Shown here: positions 8,801 to 9,749 of the stretch, piece by piece
How the letters are laid out: each line of letters starts with the position of its first letter
Numbering within the stretch: position 1 is the stretch's first letter
Source of the DNA: Ruminococcus sp.
GTDB taxonomy: Bacteria; Bacillota; Clostridia; Oscillospirales; Acutalibacteraceae
DNA length: 9,749 nucleotides
Assembly (NCBI GenBank): GCA_022510985.1
Contig: JAFLSL010000022.1
Location: forward strand, 1 to 9,749
Direction: 5' to 3'
The notes under the pieces: generated by a model
Databases searched by the model: none
Seen by the model: only the letters and a program-made list of their open reading frames with translations
Told to the model about the DNA's origin: nothing
Made by a program: the position numbers and the translations under genes

Positions 8801-9357
8801 TTAGTCCTAAGCTGTTCTTCGATGCCGTGGTTTTGAAGCTCTATAAAGAAATTATCCTTGCCGAAAATATTCTGATAATAAAGTGCCTTTTCTTTTGCAC
8901 CGTTATAGTCGTCCTTAAGAAGTTTTTGCGGAATTTCTCCTGCAAGGCAGGCAGAAAGACAGATTAAGCCTTCGTGATATTTTTCAAGAAGTTCATCATC
9001 AATTCTCGGTTTATTGTAAAAACCTTCGGTAAAGCCGTAGGATACAAGCTTTATAAGGTTTTGGTAACCGATATTATTCTCACAAAGCAACACCATATGG
9101 TAATACTCTTTATCATAAGCGGCAACTTTATCGTGTCTTGTGCGAGGTGCAACATAGACCTCGCAGCCGATAATCGGCTTTATTCCCTCGTTTTTGCACG
9201 CACGATAGAAATCCACGGCACCATACATAACGCCATGGTCAGTAATTGCGAGAGCAGTCTGCCCCATTTCCTTTGCCTTTTTCGGAAGTTCTTTTATCCG
9301 ACAGGCTCCGTCGAGCAGGCTGTATTCGCTATGAACGTGCAAATGAACGAATGACAT
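5869..9357 (-). CDS. dnaE: DNA polymerase III, alpha subunit (DnaE)
   Basis: This 1162-residue C-family replicative polymerase is full length. The N-terminal PHP domain starts FVHLHVHSEYSLLDG and keeps likely metal ligands His7, His9, His41 (TDHG), Glu66 and Asp205/His207 (NDSHY). The polymerase core has GPGRGSGAGSL (356-365), the catalytic pair Asp397/Asp399 in PDFDIDF and the third aspartate Asp549 in KMDFLGL, then YQEQVM (668-673) and FNKSHATAYA (750-759). A helix-hairpin-helix region lies near 825-885. QMSFF (912-916) is a good beta-clamp-binding pentapeptide. An OB fold follows at about 990-1070. There is no PolC-type inserted exonuclease. In Bacillota DnaE usually works beside PolC, extending primers; polC is not in the window. 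The start is one base after the xseA stop, with GGAGA inside the xseA end, so the genes are co-transcribed. Confidence 0.97.
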   Translation of the reverse strand: MSFVHLHVHSEYSLLDGACRIKELPKKAKEMGQTALAITDHGVMYGAVDFYRACKNEGIKPIIGCEVYVAPRTRHDKVAAYDKEYYHMVLLCENNIGYQNLIKLVSYGFTEGFYNKPRIDDELLEKYHEGLICLSACLAGEIPQKLLKDDYNGAKEKALYYQNIFGKDNFFIELQNHGIEEQLRTNPDLIKISEEIGAELVVTNDSHYINKSDAKTHSILLCIQTNKTINDEDRMEFKTDEFYLKSEEEMRSLFKEIPQAFDNTQKIADRCNVEFEFGVRKLPHFDLPEGVDHFEYFKNECYKGLYKHYGESPDKSLTDRLEYELSTINRMGFVDYYLIVNDFVQFAKRSDIPVGPGRGSGAGSLCAYCIGITDVDPIKYNLLFERFLNPERVSMPDFDIDFCKNRREEVIDYVIKKYGSDHVAQIIAFGTMAARGSIRDVGRALAVPYSAVDRIAKLVPFELNMTIEKALKLSSELKNLYDTDPQTKNIIDIALKLEGMPRHATMHAAGVVITENPVSDYVPLSSNDGNVVTQFTMTTLEELGLLKMDFLGLRNLTVIDDTVRMIKQSEPDFSLDNISVDDSAVYKMMSSGDSEGVFQFESQGMRNVLTQLKPDCFEDLIAVISLYRPGPMDSIPTYIDCRHNSSHIRYKHPMLEDILDVTYGCIVYQEQVMQILRKLGGYSLGRADIVRRAMSKKKHDVMERERKIFIEGLLDESGNVVVEGCLRRGIDRKTATSIYDEMESFASYAFNKSHATAYAKVSFQTAWLKCHYPRQYMASLLSSVLDNQNKLAVYIAECHRLGIQVLPPDVNSSSYGFTVSQHNIRYGLLAIKNLGKQFIDSIIEQRRLGKYKSFYDFCKRVYGKSMNIRAVESLIKCGALDTLGLNRRQMLTMSKAVISGIEHETKKNIRGQMSFFDMGGESAEFSAEPEIPNVPEFSKDELLFMENEVAGMYLSGHPIDEYEDFINAVKCDKIGDIVNQENKIYKDNSSVRVVCIVSKLKNQITKSNRMMAFVTVEDRFGSAEAIVFPDVFSKCGGLISQGNVVEIFGTVSLKEDEEPKIICNEIRAVDKNSIPKPQSETKKQASKNTPKKLYLRIDNLDSELYKKAFRVIDIFGGRTPVVFCLTESGKSFIAPENMWVSLNDVMIKELKYQLGDDNVIVK

Positions 9358-9358
9358 A

Positions 9359-9749
9359 TCAGTTCTCCAAAACTTTAGTATTTATATTTCCGTCTTTTAA
9401 TGTAAGTTTAATTATATCATCAGCTTTTAATTCTTTTGCAGAATTAATTATCTTTCCGTCTTTTTCAGCTATACTGTATCCACGCTGAAGAACGGATATC
9501 GGATTTAATGCCTCTAACTTTGCACCTAAGGAATTTATTGTTTTCGATTTTTCTATAAAGGAATTATTTGTGCAAAATTCGGCTATTCTTGAAAGATTTT
9601 CAAGATTTTTTTCAATTTCGAGAAGCTTTTTCTCGGGCGAATTATTTAAAATAGAAGTTCTTCTTTCTAAAAGAAGGGTCTTTGCTTTTGAAATTTTATT
9701 ATCTAAGATTGAAGAGATATACTGCTGTTGCGAGTTGTAATAAGACAAC
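9359..9749 (-). CDS. xseA: Exodeoxyribonuclease VII large subunit, C-terminal part (5' end outside window)
   Basis: The last 129 complete codons of a leftward gene are visible, cut by the right edge. Residues near the end, KLEALNPISVLQRGYSIAEKDGKII, are the characteristic C-terminal motif of XseA, followed by a short beta-rich tail (DDIIKLTLKDGNINTKVLEN). Before it lies a charged, heptad-like helical stretch matching the long coiled-coil arm of the family. XseA with the small subunit XseB forms exonuclease VII, which degrades single-stranded DNA from both ends in repair. The N-terminal OB fold and catalytic core are off the edge. The first visible codon is TTG, and the frame is open to the edge, so it should not be taken as a start. 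dnaE follows after one base; xseB, often downstream of xseA, is absent here. Confidence 0.88.
   Translation of the reverse strand, partial: LSYYNSQQQYISSILDNKISKAKTLLLERRTSILNNSPEKKLLEIEKNLENLSRIAEFCTNNSFIEKSKTINSLGAKLEALNPISVLQRGYSIAEKDGKIINSAKELKADDIIKLTLKDGNINTKVLEN
9364..9368 (-). promoter_or_regulatory. Ribosome binding site of dnaE inside the xseA 3' end
   Basis: GGAGA on the minus strand (9368-9364) lies six bases before the dnaE ATG (9357) and within the last codons of xseA, whose TGA occupies 9361-9359. Only one base separates that stop from the ATG. This fixes the dnaE start and points to translational coupling. Confidence 0.8.

Noticed and set aside
8974..9488. Plus-strand frames 8974-9354 and 9246-9488 over the dnaE start and xseA end
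   Set aside because: They are shadows of the PHP domain and xseA coding sequence; the translations are not protein-family-like.
9746..9748. TTG at the right edge as a start for the last gene
   Set aside because: The frame is open to the window edge and the protein is clearly the C-terminal third of XseA, so this codon is an internal leucine.

Overview
The window looks like a stretch of low-GC Gram-positive chromosome, most likely an anaerobic member of class Clostridia (Bacillota). The evidence is AT-rich spacers, AGGAGG-type ribosome binding sites, a perfect CIRCE operator in front of groES-groEL, a clostridial-style DnaE, and an indolepyruvate:ferredoxin oxidoreductase (IOR), an oxygen-sensitive enzyme of amino-acid-fermenting anaerobes. 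I cannot name a genus. No mobile element, CRISPR array, tRNA or rRNA is visible.

Left part (1-2571): the 3' end of a flavodoxin-family gene (+) enters from the left edge and converges on the groES-groEL operon (-). A perfect 12-bp hairpin separates them and can serve as a bidirectional terminator. groES and groEL are transcribed leftward from one promoter whose start region is covered by CIRCE, so HrcA repression is expected. The spacer upstream of that promoter (about 2386-2571) is AT-rich and appears empty.

Middle (2572-5868): a metal-dependent amidohydrolase (-) and the iorA-iorB operon (+) diverge from a 112-bp spacer in which candidate promoters for the two directions interlock. iorA and iorB overlap by one base (TAATG) and encode the two subunits of IOR. 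This enzyme oxidatively decarboxylates aryl pyruvates made by transamination of Trp, Phe and Tyr to aryl-acetyl-CoA and reduces ferredoxin. The amidohydrolase is a separate leftward unit, and its substrate cannot be read from the sequence.

Right part (5869-9749): iorB converges on dnaE (-) across a perfect 15-bp hairpin whose arm ends one base from the dnaE stop. dnaE encodes a full-length DNA polymerase III alpha subunit with intact PHP, polymerase and clamp-binding motifs. Directly upstream, one base away, is the 3' end of xseA (exonuclease VII large subunit), cut by the right edge. xseA and dnaE thus form a tightly coupled replication/repair unit.

Overall this is ordinary core genome: chaperonin, replication/repair and anaerobic amino-acid catabolism. 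I looked for a hidden or novel system and found none that I can support. The points worth a second look are arrangement (xseA-dnaE coupling, interlocked divergent promoters, possible read-through into groESL) and residue-level details of DnaE and the amidohydrolase.
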